Assembly: GCA_009193035.1 (NCBI GenBank)
Contig: SWDT01000018.1
Coordinates: 1 to 64,000, forward strand
Direction of reading: 5' to 3'
DNA length: 64,000 nt
Origin: Halicephalobus mephisto
Taxonomy: Eukaryota > Nematoda > Chromadorea > Rhabditida > Panagrolaimidae
The position numbers and the translations under genes are program-made. Below are positions 20,308 to 31,899 of the stretch, in pieces (the stretch's first letter is position 1; each line of letters opens with the position of its first letter). The notes beneath the pieces were generated by a model, which was not told the origin of the DNA, searched no databases, and saw only the letters and a list, made by a program, of their open reading frames with translations.

Positions 20308-23300
20308 TTTTTCACTGGTATCAATACAACGGTCAGTTTCGAAACACCCGTGGAGATACCCGGCAGCTACAGTGTAACACAGTAATCACAGAAGATGGAT
20401 TTCTTCAACATCCGGCTTGTTAGATAAGCCTTGAGGAAATGCAACAGAAAAGGAATGGAAATTTGAATAAACTTGACTCTGAAAAAAGCATTAAAATCCA
20501 TTGAAAATTCCGTCACGCAACCGCGATTAAGACCGATTTCATGATAAAAATAAAAAACTCGCTAAATCTGAAAAGTCCACATATAAAGTATTTTTAGAAT
20601 TATATAAAAACCACAAATAAAATTGAATTTACGGTAAAAATGGAAAATTCATATATGAAATACTTCCAAAATTGCATGAAAATCAAAAATAAAATAAATT
20701 TCATCATAAAGCCAATTCAGTTCCCTAAATCAGGAGAAATTCATATATCAAGTTTTTTTAAAATTATATAAAAACACTAATTTCGTCATTAACAACGGAG
20801 TTCAGTGGAAGAGAAACAATCTCAAAGCGGTTAACAAGCAAAAACGAAATCTTCGTGAATAAAAGTAAACATCAATTTCCTGATTTTTTTGCAGAAAAAA
20901 AAATAGTTTCTCTCAATGTAACGTAAATTTTAAACAAATGAATGAAATTAAAGAAAATTTCGAAATTAAAACAAATTTTTAAAAAATTGAAAAAATTTAA
21001 TTTTGAATTTGAAAAATAAATAATTTAACAATTGTAATTTTATATAAAAATATTTTTTAAAATTTAAAAAGTAATCCGAAAATCAATTTTAGAAACTGCT
21101 GGTCAAAAAGAGAAGCGGATGTAACAGACCGCGAGTCGTTTTCGAAAGAGGAAAGCCAGTTCGTTCTATGGTCCTCGAAAAGCAATGCCCGAGGCAATGA
21201 ACAAAAACGGCAGCAGCTTGTTGATGAAAAGACGGCGCAAGGTGGAGACTGGGACGACCAACTCTGAGAAATGGTCAGCAAAGGATGAGCAACTCTGAAG
21301 GAGCTGTCAAAAATGAGTTCATATATCAATTCACGACTAAATTGGAAGAGATTCGACTGGATATAAATCAAATTATTTTGAAATTAAAGGAACTTTAAAA
21401 ATTTAATGTAGTTTAAAGTTTTCATATATAAACAACTAAATTCAAAAATATTTAATTAAATTTTATTCGATTTAAATCCAGCAATTTTGAAAACTAAAAA
21501 TCGGAAGTTTTTATATAAATTCGAAAATATTCAATTAAATTCGAAATATTTAATTAAATATTACTCAAATTTTACAGACTTTAAAATTGAAAATTTCCAT
21601 ATATCGATTCTACTGGGGATTGTCCAAAAACCTTATAAATCCCTCATTATCGGGATATAATCTCGACGGGATACGGATTTGACATCTTTAAGACTATCCC
21701 GAAGAGAAGCTAATGGGAAACTCATGCATGTCAAGAAGCCAGATCCGCGAAAAACATCCGAAAACAAAAAAATAAAAAAAATATTTAAAAACATTAAATA
21801 CTAAAAAATGAAAAATTTTTAAAAAATAAAAATTTGTAATTCAAAAATTTCAAAATGAAAAAAAATTTTGAAATTTATGATTCAAAAATTTTTTAAAAAA
21901 TTTAAAAAAATTTAAAAATTAAAATTATTTAAAAAAAATTAAAATAATTTAGAAAAATTTCAAATATTTTAAAATATAAAAACAACTGTTTCGAAATCGA
22001 TAGACTGAGAAAATTGTTTTTTACAAGACTTTGAGGAATTTGATCCTGTAAAAGTAATCCAATATGGTTTTTACAATAACGTGGAATTTGTCACGTAAGA
22101 AATTTTATAAAATATTTTTTTATAAATAATCGAGCTTCCGGAAGGTTTTTATATTTTTCAAACACGTGAACTCAAAGTTCCGAGAGGCGAATTTTAAATA
22201 TTTTTCGTTTAAAAAAATGGAACATTTTTGAACGACCAAAAATCGAACATGTGTTTTTTGAGATGTAAGACAAATGTTCCTTTTTGACTCGCACTGGTTT
22301 CAGAATTATTTTCGAATCAGTGTATTTTTTACTTAATTGATATATGAAGTTAATTTAACTACCGAAAAAACGATATATAAAAATTACGAAATATTCATGT
22401 TCCAATTTTAAATTTAAAACCTTATAAAAAAACATTTATAATACTGTAATAAAACCCATAGATTCTGAATTTTAAATCAGAATTAGAAGTTGATTTTTAT
22501 AATCCTGGATTCTGAAATCTAATTTTGGATTTTAAAGATACTTGAAATTCTATATTGAAATTTTATTTTAAAAAATCAAAATATGTCTAAAATGATTTTC
22601 GAAAACTATATGACAGATACAAAGTCATTTAAAATTGTTTTTAATTTTTAAAATTGAAACAGAAATATTTGGGACAAAAATGTCCCATCACGGCTGAGAA
22701 CCAGAATTGCCGATTTCGGACTTGAAATCGAGAAATTCAAACTAGAAAATTAAAAAATCTAAATTCGAAAATCGGAAAATTCAAAATCGAAAATTAAAAG
22801 TTCAAATTTAAACAGAATTAGTTCGATTCGAAAATTGAAAAATCTAAATTCGAAAATCGGAAAATTTAAAATCGAAAATTAAAAGTTCGAATTCAAACTG
22901 AATTAGTTTGATTCGGAAATCGAAAATTTAAAAAACCGACAGCTCTGCTGAGGACCGACTCCGAAGGCGCGTGGTCTCATGACGACAATAAGCCCAGAAA
23001 TACGTGATGTTTAAGTTCAAAGAACAAAAACGTGTTTTGAATGACCCACCGTAGAGGACGGATAGGGTACATGATTTCGAAAACGATAAAAATCAATCAA
23101 TTTAAAAAAACAAATTTCATTCAACTTAATTTTTCAACAATTTTGAAAATTTAACAAAAAATACAAAAAAATTAAAAATTTTTATATATTTTATATTTTT
23201 TCTTTTGTCCTATTGAACGGCTCTAATAGTGTATCTACGTTCAATGTCACGCAGAAATTTCACTTTTTTCATTGAAAAATCTCCGAAAACTGAGAATTTT

Positions 23301-23990
23301 TATTTTTGAAATTGACCACTTACCGCAGGGACAAACACGATAAATAAAAATCCGTCTTCTGATGAATGTCTAAAAACGAGGAAATAAAAATAAAAATAAT
23401 GAAAAAAAATAAAAATAAAAATGAAAAAAATGAAACAATGGATGTTTGCAGAGTGAGAAAAGACGGATCGATTGGCGATCGGGTCCGAGGACAGTGCGCG
23501 AAGAAAACAAGGAACCGGGATCGATATATGAAATTCAAAAAAGTTCTTTACAAATAACTTTGCAAAAATTAAATTCCACAAATAAACTTCAAAAAATAAC
23601 AATTTCGTAATTTAGAAATAACTATAAAATTAAAAAGTTTACAATTTTGAAATTGGGAAAAATTAATTTTCATACATCGATGTTTGTGTGCTGATATATC
23701 ATTTTTCCGATCTATATAGTCATTAAATTCCTGTATAATCACAACAAAACCAGACTTTTTTGATAAGAACCACGAGACCACCTGATTATATAGATTTCGC
23801 TGTTTGAATTCGAACGTCACGAGAAGATCAAACTTCAAACTGTGGAGAACACTGTCAATCACATCAATCTGGCGTGATTCTGCAACAGAAGGCGCCAAAC
23901 GGAACATGAAAACGAGAACAAAAAACTGGTCTTGGCAACGATCATTAGAGTGTTTCAGAATGGGAGTAATTGTTGTGACAGAAACTACAC
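20308..23990. other. AT-rich region upstream of lipin, no supported gene
   Basis: Long low-complexity A/T sequence with islands of normal composition at about 21100-21370, 22920-23060 and 23420-23530. The islands have no convincing exon structure; the one at 21.1-21.4 kb could be lipin promoter or 5' UTR. Short palindromic TTCATATAT motifs recur from 20.2 to 21.6 kb. Near-repeats of AAAATCGGAAAATT and GAATTAGTTCGATTCG occur at 22740-22930. Confidence 0.4.
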
Positions 23991-24020
23991 AGATTCTCTG
24001 AAATCATCCTTAACTAAATA

Positions 24021-24297
24021 CAGTAAATACGTAAGAATTCCTGACCATAATTTTCACATTATTTGATTTTAACTGATTACAACCGATGGCAAGATTGCAA
24101 TACAACAGAAGATTGATTCTAATTGAGTATAATCAACGTGTTTGGATCATGTTTGTTTCCAGTTAAAAAGGTATTATTACATTGATTATACTCAGTTACG
24201 ATCAATTTTCTGTTGGATTATAATCCTGCCATCGATTGCAATCAGTTAAAATCAAATAATGTGAAAATTATAGTCAGGAATTCTTACGTATTTACTG
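24021..24297. mobile_element. Foldback MITE with ~90-bp inverted ends and TA duplication
   Basis: 277 bp, of which about 90 bp at each end are nearly perfect inverted copies. The left end begins CAGTAAATACGTAAGAATTC and the right end finishes GAATTCTTACGTATTTACTG. TA flanks both sides (24019-20, 24298-99). The long terminal inverted repeats and TA duplication fit a Tc1/mariner-type MITE. The transcript would fold into a long hairpin. No coding capacity. Confidence 0.85.
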
Positions 24298-24369
24298 TAT
24301 TGAGTTAGGCTTGATTTCAGAAAACCTATGTATACTAGATTAGAAAAGTGAACGGAAGAAATATAAAAG

Positions 24370-24550
24370 GAAAAATATAAGGTATGAGATAAATTACTAA
24401 TTATGTGTGGAAATCGGCTTTTGGGATTGGATTTAGACATCTAGGCCATGGTGATAACAACAATATACAAAATTTCGGGATACCATAATTGGTTTGATAT
24501 TTTTTCCATCTTATATTTCTTCCGTTTTATATTTTTTCGTCTTATATTTT
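24370..24550 (+). repeat. Dispersed ~150-bp repeat, copy 2
   Basis: Second copy of the repeat at 17131-17280, about 90% identical, same orientation, directly following the foldback element. After the shared part, short CTTATATTTT(C/T)TTC units repeat three times before CTACTGCC, which is also present after copy 1. Confidence 0.75.
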
Positions 24551-24639
24551 CTCCTACTGCCGAATGGAGAACACCTAAAGCGATAGCCTGAATATCAAAG
24601 ATTATAGAATATTATAGAGCATGGATGAAACCTTCAGTT

Positions 24640-24728
24640 GTTTTTTGTGGTGTGATGTATAATCATTATCTATGTCTTATTGTTGAGTAAAGATTAGTTA
24701 TATTCTTCCTATTTCTACCTTAACAGTA
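24640..24728 (+). mobile_element. Divergent remnant of the 61.9/62.2-kb small element
   Basis: The segment reading through TTATTGTTGAGTAAAGATTA to TTTCTACCTTAACAG is a diverged match to the 3' end of the elements at 61877-62062 and 62158-62347 (TTATTCTAGTAAAGATTA ... TATCCTAACAG). Confidence 0.45.
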
Positions 24729-24959
24729 ATTAATGCAGTTTCTGATCTGGGGAAATTAATAAAGATTACAGAACATCATGCTATTGTAAAAAATAAAAAA
24801 TCACCGCGAAATTAGGTCTAAATTCGTGAAAACGATCATCGAAAAACATTTGAACGTTTTTCTGCACACAACGTGATCTGTTTAAATTTGAGAAAACTGC
24901 TCATGATAAGGATTAGAGAATTGTCCCATTTTTTTTCGCACAAAATTATCCAAAAAAAA

Positions 24960-25210
24960 TTACTTTTCATCAAAATTTTAAAAATTTATTTTTCATCAAA
25001 ATTAAAAAAAATTACTTTTCATTAAAATTAAAAAAATTTATTTTTCATCAAAATTTTAAAAAAAATATTTTTCATCAAAATTTAAAAAAATTTATTTTTC
25101 ATTAAAATTTAAAAAAAATATTTTTCATCAAAATTTTAAAAAATTTATTTTTCATTAAAATTTAAAAAAAATTACTTTTCATTAAAATTTTAAAAAATTT
25201 ATTTAAAAAG
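24960..25210. repeat. Tandem simple repeat of TTTTTCATCAAAATTTTAAA type
   Basis: About nine tandem, slightly varied copies of a roughly 26-bp unit TTACTTTTCATTAAAATT(TT)AAAAAA. Intergenic; no coding meaning. Confidence 0.8.
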
Positions 25211-25369
25211 TGAGGTCTTCAGAAAACGCGATAATTCGTCAACGAGACGGTTTTCATCGGCGAAAAATTAATGATAAGACAAAATTGAGGAGTAAAATTA
25301 CGCTTTTGATCTTTGACCAAATTAGAATTTCCTAGATTTTAAAAATTTTTAGAATCTTACGGATGATTC

Positions 25370-26060
25370 TGGAGTTTTTAAAAATCGAATAGGACTTTGC
25401 GAAATTTTACGAAAGATTCTGAAAATTAAAAATTTTCCAGAATCTTATATGAATTTTTATAAATTTCTAGAATCTTATAAAAGACTCTAAACCTTTCTAG
25501 CATCTTCCAGAATACAGTAGAAGTTTCCAAAATTCAGCAGAAAGTTCTGAAATCTTCAAAAATTTCGTGAAAAATTCTAAAAATTTCACAAAAATTTTCG
25601 GAAATTTCAGAACTTTCTACCGAATTTTGAATACTTCTAGAACCTTCTAGAATCTCGTAAAAACTTCCAGAATACAGTAGAAGTTTCCAAAATTCAGCAG
25701 AAAGTTCTGAATTCTTCAAAAATTTTTAGATTTTTCAGAATTTTTCACGAAATTTTCGAAGATTTCAGAACTTTCTGCTGAATTTTGGAAACTTTTACTG
25801 TATTCTGGAAGTTCTTACGAGATTCTAGAAATATTCAAAATTCAGCAGAAAGTTCTGAAATTTTCAAAAATTTCGTGAAAAATTCTGAAAAATTAAAAAT
25901 TTTCGAAAATTTCAGAACTTTCTACCAAATTTTGAATATTTCTAGAACCTTCTAGAATCCAACAAAAATTTCTAGACTGGTTTAAAATCTCAGAAATTTT
26001 CAGAATTCAATAAAATTTCACAAATTTAAAAATTAATAATTTCGAAATTTCCTGAAAATT
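25370..26060. repeat. Degenerate repeats rich in TTCTAGAA / TTCCAGAA blocks
   Basis: A roughly 700-bp array of imperfect direct and inverted copies of segments such as AGTTTCCAAAATTCAGCAGA, AAGTTCTGAAATCTTCAAAA and TTCTAGAACCTTCTAGAATC. The TTCnnGAA blocks resemble heat-shock-element half-site pairs. Similar sequence occurs at 27490-27740, 28910-29060, 32040-32530 and 38020-38400. Confidence 0.7.
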
Positions 26061-26449
26061 TCGCAACAATGACCGTTTCTGATACGGTTATTCAAATAGA
26101 TTTCAACAATGTTTTTCCAACTGCAAAAAGTTGTAAAAACTTTTTTGATCAAAGTTGTTGATGTTCAAAAAAATAAACGTCAAAATTTTCGCGTGATGGG
26201 TTTTTCCAAAAAAAAAAAGAATTAGATGTTTGAAAAAAAATAAAAAATTAGAGAATTTGAAAAAATTGAAGACAAAAAATTTTATGATTGTCATTTTGGG
26301 ATTAGTTATGGTCTCAAACCAAAGATTAATGTTTCTTTGTCGAGCTACTCAAAAAATAAAATTTGTTTTATAGCTTAATTTAGGGTCTTAAATTAAAATT
26401 AATTTTATATTTTCGTTATAAAATTAGGTGGTTATAAAATAAAAATGAA

Positions 26450-26850
26450 TTTTTTTGCTGTGGGACCATCTAAAATCCTGAAACGAAAATAAGTTTTAGT
26501 TTTCGTTATGGGATTATTTAGAATTCTGAAAGTAAAGCAACTTTTAGTTTTCGTTGTAGGACCATCTAGAATCTCGAAACGAAAATAAATTTTATTTTTT
26601 GCTGTAAAAACATCTAGAATCTCGAAACGAAAATAAGTTTTAGTTTTCGTTATGGGAGAATCTAGAATCTCGAAACGAAAATAAATTTTATTTTTCGTTG
26701 TGGGACCATTTAAAATTCCAAAACGAAAATAAGTTTTATTTTTCTTTTTAGGAAAATCCAAAATTTCAAAAGAAAGATAAATAATATTTTTTTATGTAAG
26801 ATCACTTAGAATTTCGAAACTAGGATAAATTTTATTTTTTATAAAATTTA
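26450..26850. repeat. Minisatellite, unit about 60 bp, seven degenerate copies
   Basis: Units of about 60 bp built on GAAACGAAAATAAGTTTTAG, TTTTCGTTATGGGA and CATCTAGAATCTC repeat about seven times. Because the unit is a multiple of three, the minus strand shows a 109-codon repetitive frame (TYFRFEILD repeated); this is a by-product, with no start context, signal or splice sites supporting a gene. Confidence 0.8.
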
Positions 26851-26859
26851 CATAAAATT

Positions 26860-28420
26860 TAAAAAAAAACTAATTTTTGTTTTTTAAAATAACACATTTT
26901 TTAACCATGAAATATCTCTAAAAAGCAACTCTGACCTTGCCAATAAACAGAAAACAAATTTTTGATTGATTTTTTTTTTTGCAAAAAAATCGGAGATGGC
27001 GAAACAGAACAAAGTCCATTTTTTTGTTCAAAAAAAAATCGATTTTTGATTTTAGAACATTTATTCGATTTCGAAACCTTCCATGGTGTGACTGACCATC
27101 TGATGGTCAGCTGAAAGTGGTCCGATCATGTCGAACACGCCATCCCCTGAGGCTATTTCTAAAAAATCAATTATTTTTGACCGGATTTTTGGGAAATGTA
27201 AATGAAACAAAAATATTGAAAACTATAGTTGACCTAGTGGTCACTCGAAGGAGGTTTTAGAAGTATGTTTGTCCAAGCTTTCACGGAGCTTTTGGAAGAG
27301 CGGTGTCCTGGAAGGCTTCACGGTCACAAGCCGAGTTTTATTTGATCTTTGAAAATGAAAACCACATAATTTCAGAAATTATAAATGATCATTGTTACGA
27401 AATTTTATCCAAAGCAAATTTTTTTATTTTCTCGATAATTTCAAAATTATTAATTTTAAAAAAATAAATTTAAAATTTTATAGAATTCTGAAATTTTCTA
27501 AAAATTGCCAGAGGATTCTGAAAGATTTTAGAAACTTATATGTGGTTTTAGAAAATTTTAGAATGTTTTATTAGATTTGGGAAAATTCAAAAAAATTCTG
27601 TAAAATTTCGGAAAATTCAAAAAAATTCTATAAAATTTTGGAAAGTTTCAGAAGTTTCTAGATACCTATATAGGATTCTAGAAGCTCCTACAGAATTCTA
27701 AAAAATTCTAACAATTTCTACTGGATTCTGGGAAATTGAAAAATTTGTGATTTTAAAAAATTTTAGAGAATTTTATAAAAATCAAAATTTTAAAAAACTT
27801 TTGTTAAAAATTGGAAAAATTTAAAAACTGAAATTGGGATTTGGATTATCTAAAAAATCTTATCCTTAATTATTAAGTTTTAAATAAAATAGTTTTGTTT
27901 ACTATTTTCACATGACAATTGAGATCTATAAAAACAAAAAAGTGTATTTTTTAATTTTTAGGAATTATAAAATATAATAATCGTCAATTTTTTTATAAAT
28001 ATTCGATTTTTGTGAAGAAAATATAACTTAATAATGACGATTTATATTTTTTACTGAATTAAAAGTTACACTTTTTTGTACAAACACGGTAATTTAATCA
28101 TTTTTTAATATCGTAAAAATCGCGTTGTGTACTCAACGAGCACATGGTCCGATGTTGTCAGACGGAAAATTTCGATCATTGCTCCTTTAGCCGGAACCAC
28201 GTGGTCCGTCGTTTTTTGTCTGGCAGTCGGCCAGTTTTGTCCCGAATAATGGAGGATGAACCAGGCAATAAAGGCTTCTTAGAGTGGTTCCGGCTCGTTC
28301 TTCTCATGGAATACGACACAGTGGCGTGATTTTTTACACTGCTGATAGTCTTTGGAGTTTGGAGGATGAAGATTTTCAAGAAACTCAACAGCAAAAACTA
28401 ACAAATAAAACCTTAACCCT
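26860..28420. other. AT-rich intergenic with two islands of normal composition
   Basis: Islands at about 27060-27350 and 28120-28330 stand out from A/T low-complexity sequence. No exon with consistent splice sites could be built in either. Between them lie TTCTAGAA-type degenerate repeats (27490-27740). Confidence 0.4.
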
Positions 28421-28429
28421 AAATCATAC

Positions 28430-28805
28430 AATATATTAAAAAAACTAAAAAATAAATTCATTAAAAAATTTAAAATTTAAAAATAAAAAAATAAATTTAT
28501 CTAAAAATAAAAAAAATAAATATATTAAAAAATAAAAAAAATAAATTCATTAAAAAATTTAAAATTTAAAAATAAAAAAATAAATTTATCTAAAAATAAA
28601 AAAAATAAATATATTAAAAAATAAAAAAAATAAATTCATTAAAAAATAAATTTATTAGAAAATTTAAAATTTAAAAATAAAAAAATAAATTTTATTTAAA
28701 AATTTAAAAAATAAATTCATTAAAAATTTAAAATTTAAAAATAAAAAAATAAATTTATCTAAAAATAGGAAAAAAATAAATTTTATCCAAAAATAAAAAA
28801 AATAA
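28430..28805. repeat. Tandem AAAAATAAATT-type array
   Basis: Low-complexity tandem array of AAAAATAAATTTATCTAAAA and AAAAATAAATTCATTAAAAA units, with a ~120-bp higher-order period visible twice (28450-28560 and 28555-28670). Confidence 0.8.
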
Positions 28806-29289
28806 TTTTTTTTTAGAATTTTATAGAAATTTCGAAATTTTATAGATTTTTAGAAACTTTTGGAGCTTTATAAAAATATTTAAATTTTTTAGAATATCAA
28901 AAACTTGAAATTTTTGAAAATTTCTAGAATCCTACAGATACTTCTGGAATCTAGTAGAGGATTCTGAAGTTGCTTGAAGTCAGAACTTTGATATTTTTAG
29001 AATTCTGTAAAAATTTCTAGAATTTAATAAATTCTAAAATTATACAGAATTTTATAAATTTTGTAAAATTTTAAAATTTCCACATTAATGTACAAAATTA
29101 AAATTATTCAAAATTCATAAAAAAGTTTAATTTTTACGATAATATTAGTTTTTATTTTTTTCAAAAGTCAACAATGAGTAATTTTTCGTCGATAAAATTT
29201 AAAAAATAAATCTGAAAATCTTAATCTGGATTGCATTACAGAAATAATTGCTTTAGGATTAGTCATCAGATTTACCCGATTTTCAAGAG

Positions 29290-29995
29290 CCCCTATCATT
29301 GACCACGTCATCGATGACGAGGCAAAATTTGACTTGATTACTTGGATTTTATCACTGAAATTTGATCATTTTTACTTCGTCAGTTAACTTGATTATTTGG
29401 ATTTTGTCATTTGGATCTGATCACTTAGATTTGAACACTTTTATTTTATCATTTAACTTGGTCACTTAAATTTTATAACTTTTACTTCAGTATTTAGATT
29501 TGATCACTTAGATCTGATCACTTTTATTTTATCATTTAACTTGATCACTTAAATTTGATAACTTTTATTTCAGTATTTAGATTTAGTTACTTAAAGTTGA
29601 TCACTATTACTTAGTCATTTTTACTTCAATATTTAGATTTGATCACTTTTATTTTGCCACTTAACTTGGTCACTTAACTTAGTCACTTTTGCTTCAATAT
29701 TTAGATTTGATCACTTAAACTTGATCACTCTTACTTGATCACTTAACTTAGTCACCTAAACTTGATCACTCTTGGTCACTTAACTTGGTCATCTAACTTT
29801 ATTACTTTTATTTCATCATTTGACTTGATTACTTTGATTTTGCTACTTAGACTTGATTACTTTGTCACTTAGCTTTATTATTTTCACTTCGTCATTTTTG
29901 TTTTATTACTTAACTTGATCAGTTAACTTGGTCACTTTTATTTCATCACTTGACTTCATCTCTTAAACTTGATCATTTAGACTCATCACTTAACT
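29290..29995. repeat. Degenerate short tandem repeat built on TTGATCACTT
   Basis: Roughly 700 bp made of variable ~12-bp units: A(A/C)TTGATCACTT, with TCATTT, GTCACTT and TTCAATATTTAGA variants. The palindrome TGATCA recurs over ten times. Intergenic, ending just before the promoter region of the Kunitz gene at 30145. Confidence 0.75.
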
Positions 29996-30144
29996 TTGAG
30001 TTGTTTTCATTCCAATCTCTCACAGCGCAAATCTACGTGGGAGCAAGAATGCGGCCGATTCAGTTGACAAACTGGCTCCGATCAAAAGCCGGAGTATCTC
30101 AATAAAAAAGGTCGAGGAGGACCAGTTCCTCATTGGTGTCGAAA

Positions 30145-31854
30145 ATGAAATTGATTTTAAGTTTTATTTTATTTATTTTTATTCAATTTACTTCCGGTCA
30201 AATTTCACAGTGCACCTACGTCCCGAATAAGGGGTATTCTTGTAACGGATTCCAACCGAGAACTTTTTACTACTACCATGTTGCCTCGAGTAATTTTTTT
30301 AAAAGTTTAAAAAATTATTTTTATTAAAATCTTTAAAAGTCAATTTTTTTAAATTAAAAAATATAAAAATTATTTTTATTAAAATCTTTAAAATTCAATT
30401 TTTTAGATTTTTGTGAAAAAAAATTATTTTCTCTAACATCTTTAAAATTCAATTTTCTTTAAATTAAAAATTAAAAAAAATTTAAAAAATTATTTTTATT
30501 AAAATTTTAAAAATTTAATTTTTTTTTAATTAAAAATTTGAAGAATTATTTTTATTAAAATTTTCAAAATTTAATTTTTTTAATTTTTGTGAAAAAAAAA
30601 TTATTTTCTCTAAAATTTTTAAAATTCAATTTTTTTTAAATTAAAAAAATATAAAAATTATTTTTAGTGAAATTTCGATTTTTTAGAATTTTGGAAATTG
30701 ATTTTTTAAATGTTATAAAATTTTGATTTTTTTAAAATTTATTTATAGTGATTTTTATTTTAGGAACTTGTCAACCTTTTGTTTATTACGGTTGTGGAGG
30801 AAACGGTAACAGGTTTAGTACGGTAGCTGACTGTAATAAAGCCTGTAAACCTGGAGCGACTATCATCAGCGGTCCTGGAATCGGAAGTGGAACCGCTTCT
30901 GGGAACGGTAATCAGCCTCCTGTCGGAAGTGGAACGAATTCCAATAATGGAAGTAACCAAATTGGAGGAGGTACTGTACCTCTGAATCAGATGAACATGG
31001 GGTCGAGGATGGGACAAGGAACTAATCCTGGAAATCCGATGCTGGTGAACAACGCGGCCAGAGTGAATACGGTAAATAATGGTTTTGTCGGGGGCATCAG
31101 ACCCGTTACACCAACTTTCAATCAAAATACAATGAGTACTGTAACCACAACCCCGTTATCGATGGAAACAACGACAAAACAGTTCATCAACGGATACGGT
31201 AGGGACTTTAAGAAGTTCATTTCTCACAACGAAAATGTTAAAAATCAAATTTTTTCTTTAAAAATTTCAAAAAATTAAATTTTTTTATATAATGAAAAAT
31301 AAGATTTTTTCTTAAAACGAAAATTTTTAAAAAATGAGATTTTTTCTGAAAACAAAAATTTTTTAAAAATGCAGTTTTTTCTTAAAACGGAAGTTTTTAA
31401 AAAATGAGATTTTTTCTTAAAACGAAAATTTAAAAAAAATCAAATTTTTTTCTAAAACAAAAACTTTTTAAAAATCAAATTTTTTCTTAAAACGAAAGTT
31501 TTTAAAAAATGAGATTTTTTATATAATGAAAAACAAAAATTTCCAGCTCAAATGTGCGATCAAATATTTGCCGTCGTTATTAATAGACCTACAGTATGTG
31601 GAGAAAACGATGCTTGTCCGACAGGATATGTTTGTTCCGGAAGTTATTGCTGTCCGACGAAGTCCACAGTATGCTCCCAAGATTACGACTCCGGAAAGGA
31701 ACTCGCTGAGAAGGAACTCCAGCACATCGGGAGATACGCCTTCAACCCCCGTACCCAGCAGTGTTCCAAATTTTCTTATTTCGGAACAGAGGGAAATTTT
31801 AACAACTTCAAGTCCTACAACGACTGCATGCAGTACTGTGCAGGGTCGAATTAA
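30145..31854 (+). CDS. Secreted two-Kunitz-domain protein with Gly/Asn linker (gene 1)
   Basis: Exons 30145-30289, 30764-31198 and 31547-31854 join in frame to 295 residues. Signal peptide MKLILSFILFIFIQFTSGQ. Kunitz domain 1 is split by intron 1: CTYVPNKGYSCNG, RTFYYYHVASRTCQPFVYYG, CGGNGNRFSTVADCNKAC. A linker of about 100 residues rich in Gly, Asn, Thr and Met follows. Exon 3 carries a short Cys-rich (lustrin/EB-like) motif, CGENDACPTGYVCSGSYCCP. Kunitz domain 2 then begins CSQDYDSG, with RYAFNPRTQQCSKFSYFG and a final CMQYC; it has Gly-Thr-Glu-Gly where domain 1 has Cys-Gly-Gly. Such proteins are extracellular protease inhibitors or cuticle/matrix components in nematodes. Exon 2 donor gtaggg and the intron-1 acceptor ttttattttag were chosen because only they keep the domain frames. 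Tandem with a related gene at 33409. Intron 2 holds a simple tandem repeat. Confidence 0.88.
31290..31520. repeat. Intronic tandem repeat, ~36-bp unit
   Basis: About six copies of a unit GATTTTTTCTTAAAACGAAA followed by TTTTTAAAAAAT within intron 2 of the first Kunitz gene. Confidence 0.75.
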
Positions 31855-31899
31855 GGCTCTCTCGGAAGGAAAATGTCCATACCTGTATTACTGCTGAAT

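Noticed and set aside
24960..25210. Possible CRISPR-like or centromeric array
   Set aside because: Units are degenerate A/T-rich tandem repeats without unique spacers, in a eukaryotic setting.
26432..26761. 109-codon repetitive minus-strand frame
   Set aside because: By-product of the 60-bp minisatellite whose period is divisible by three.
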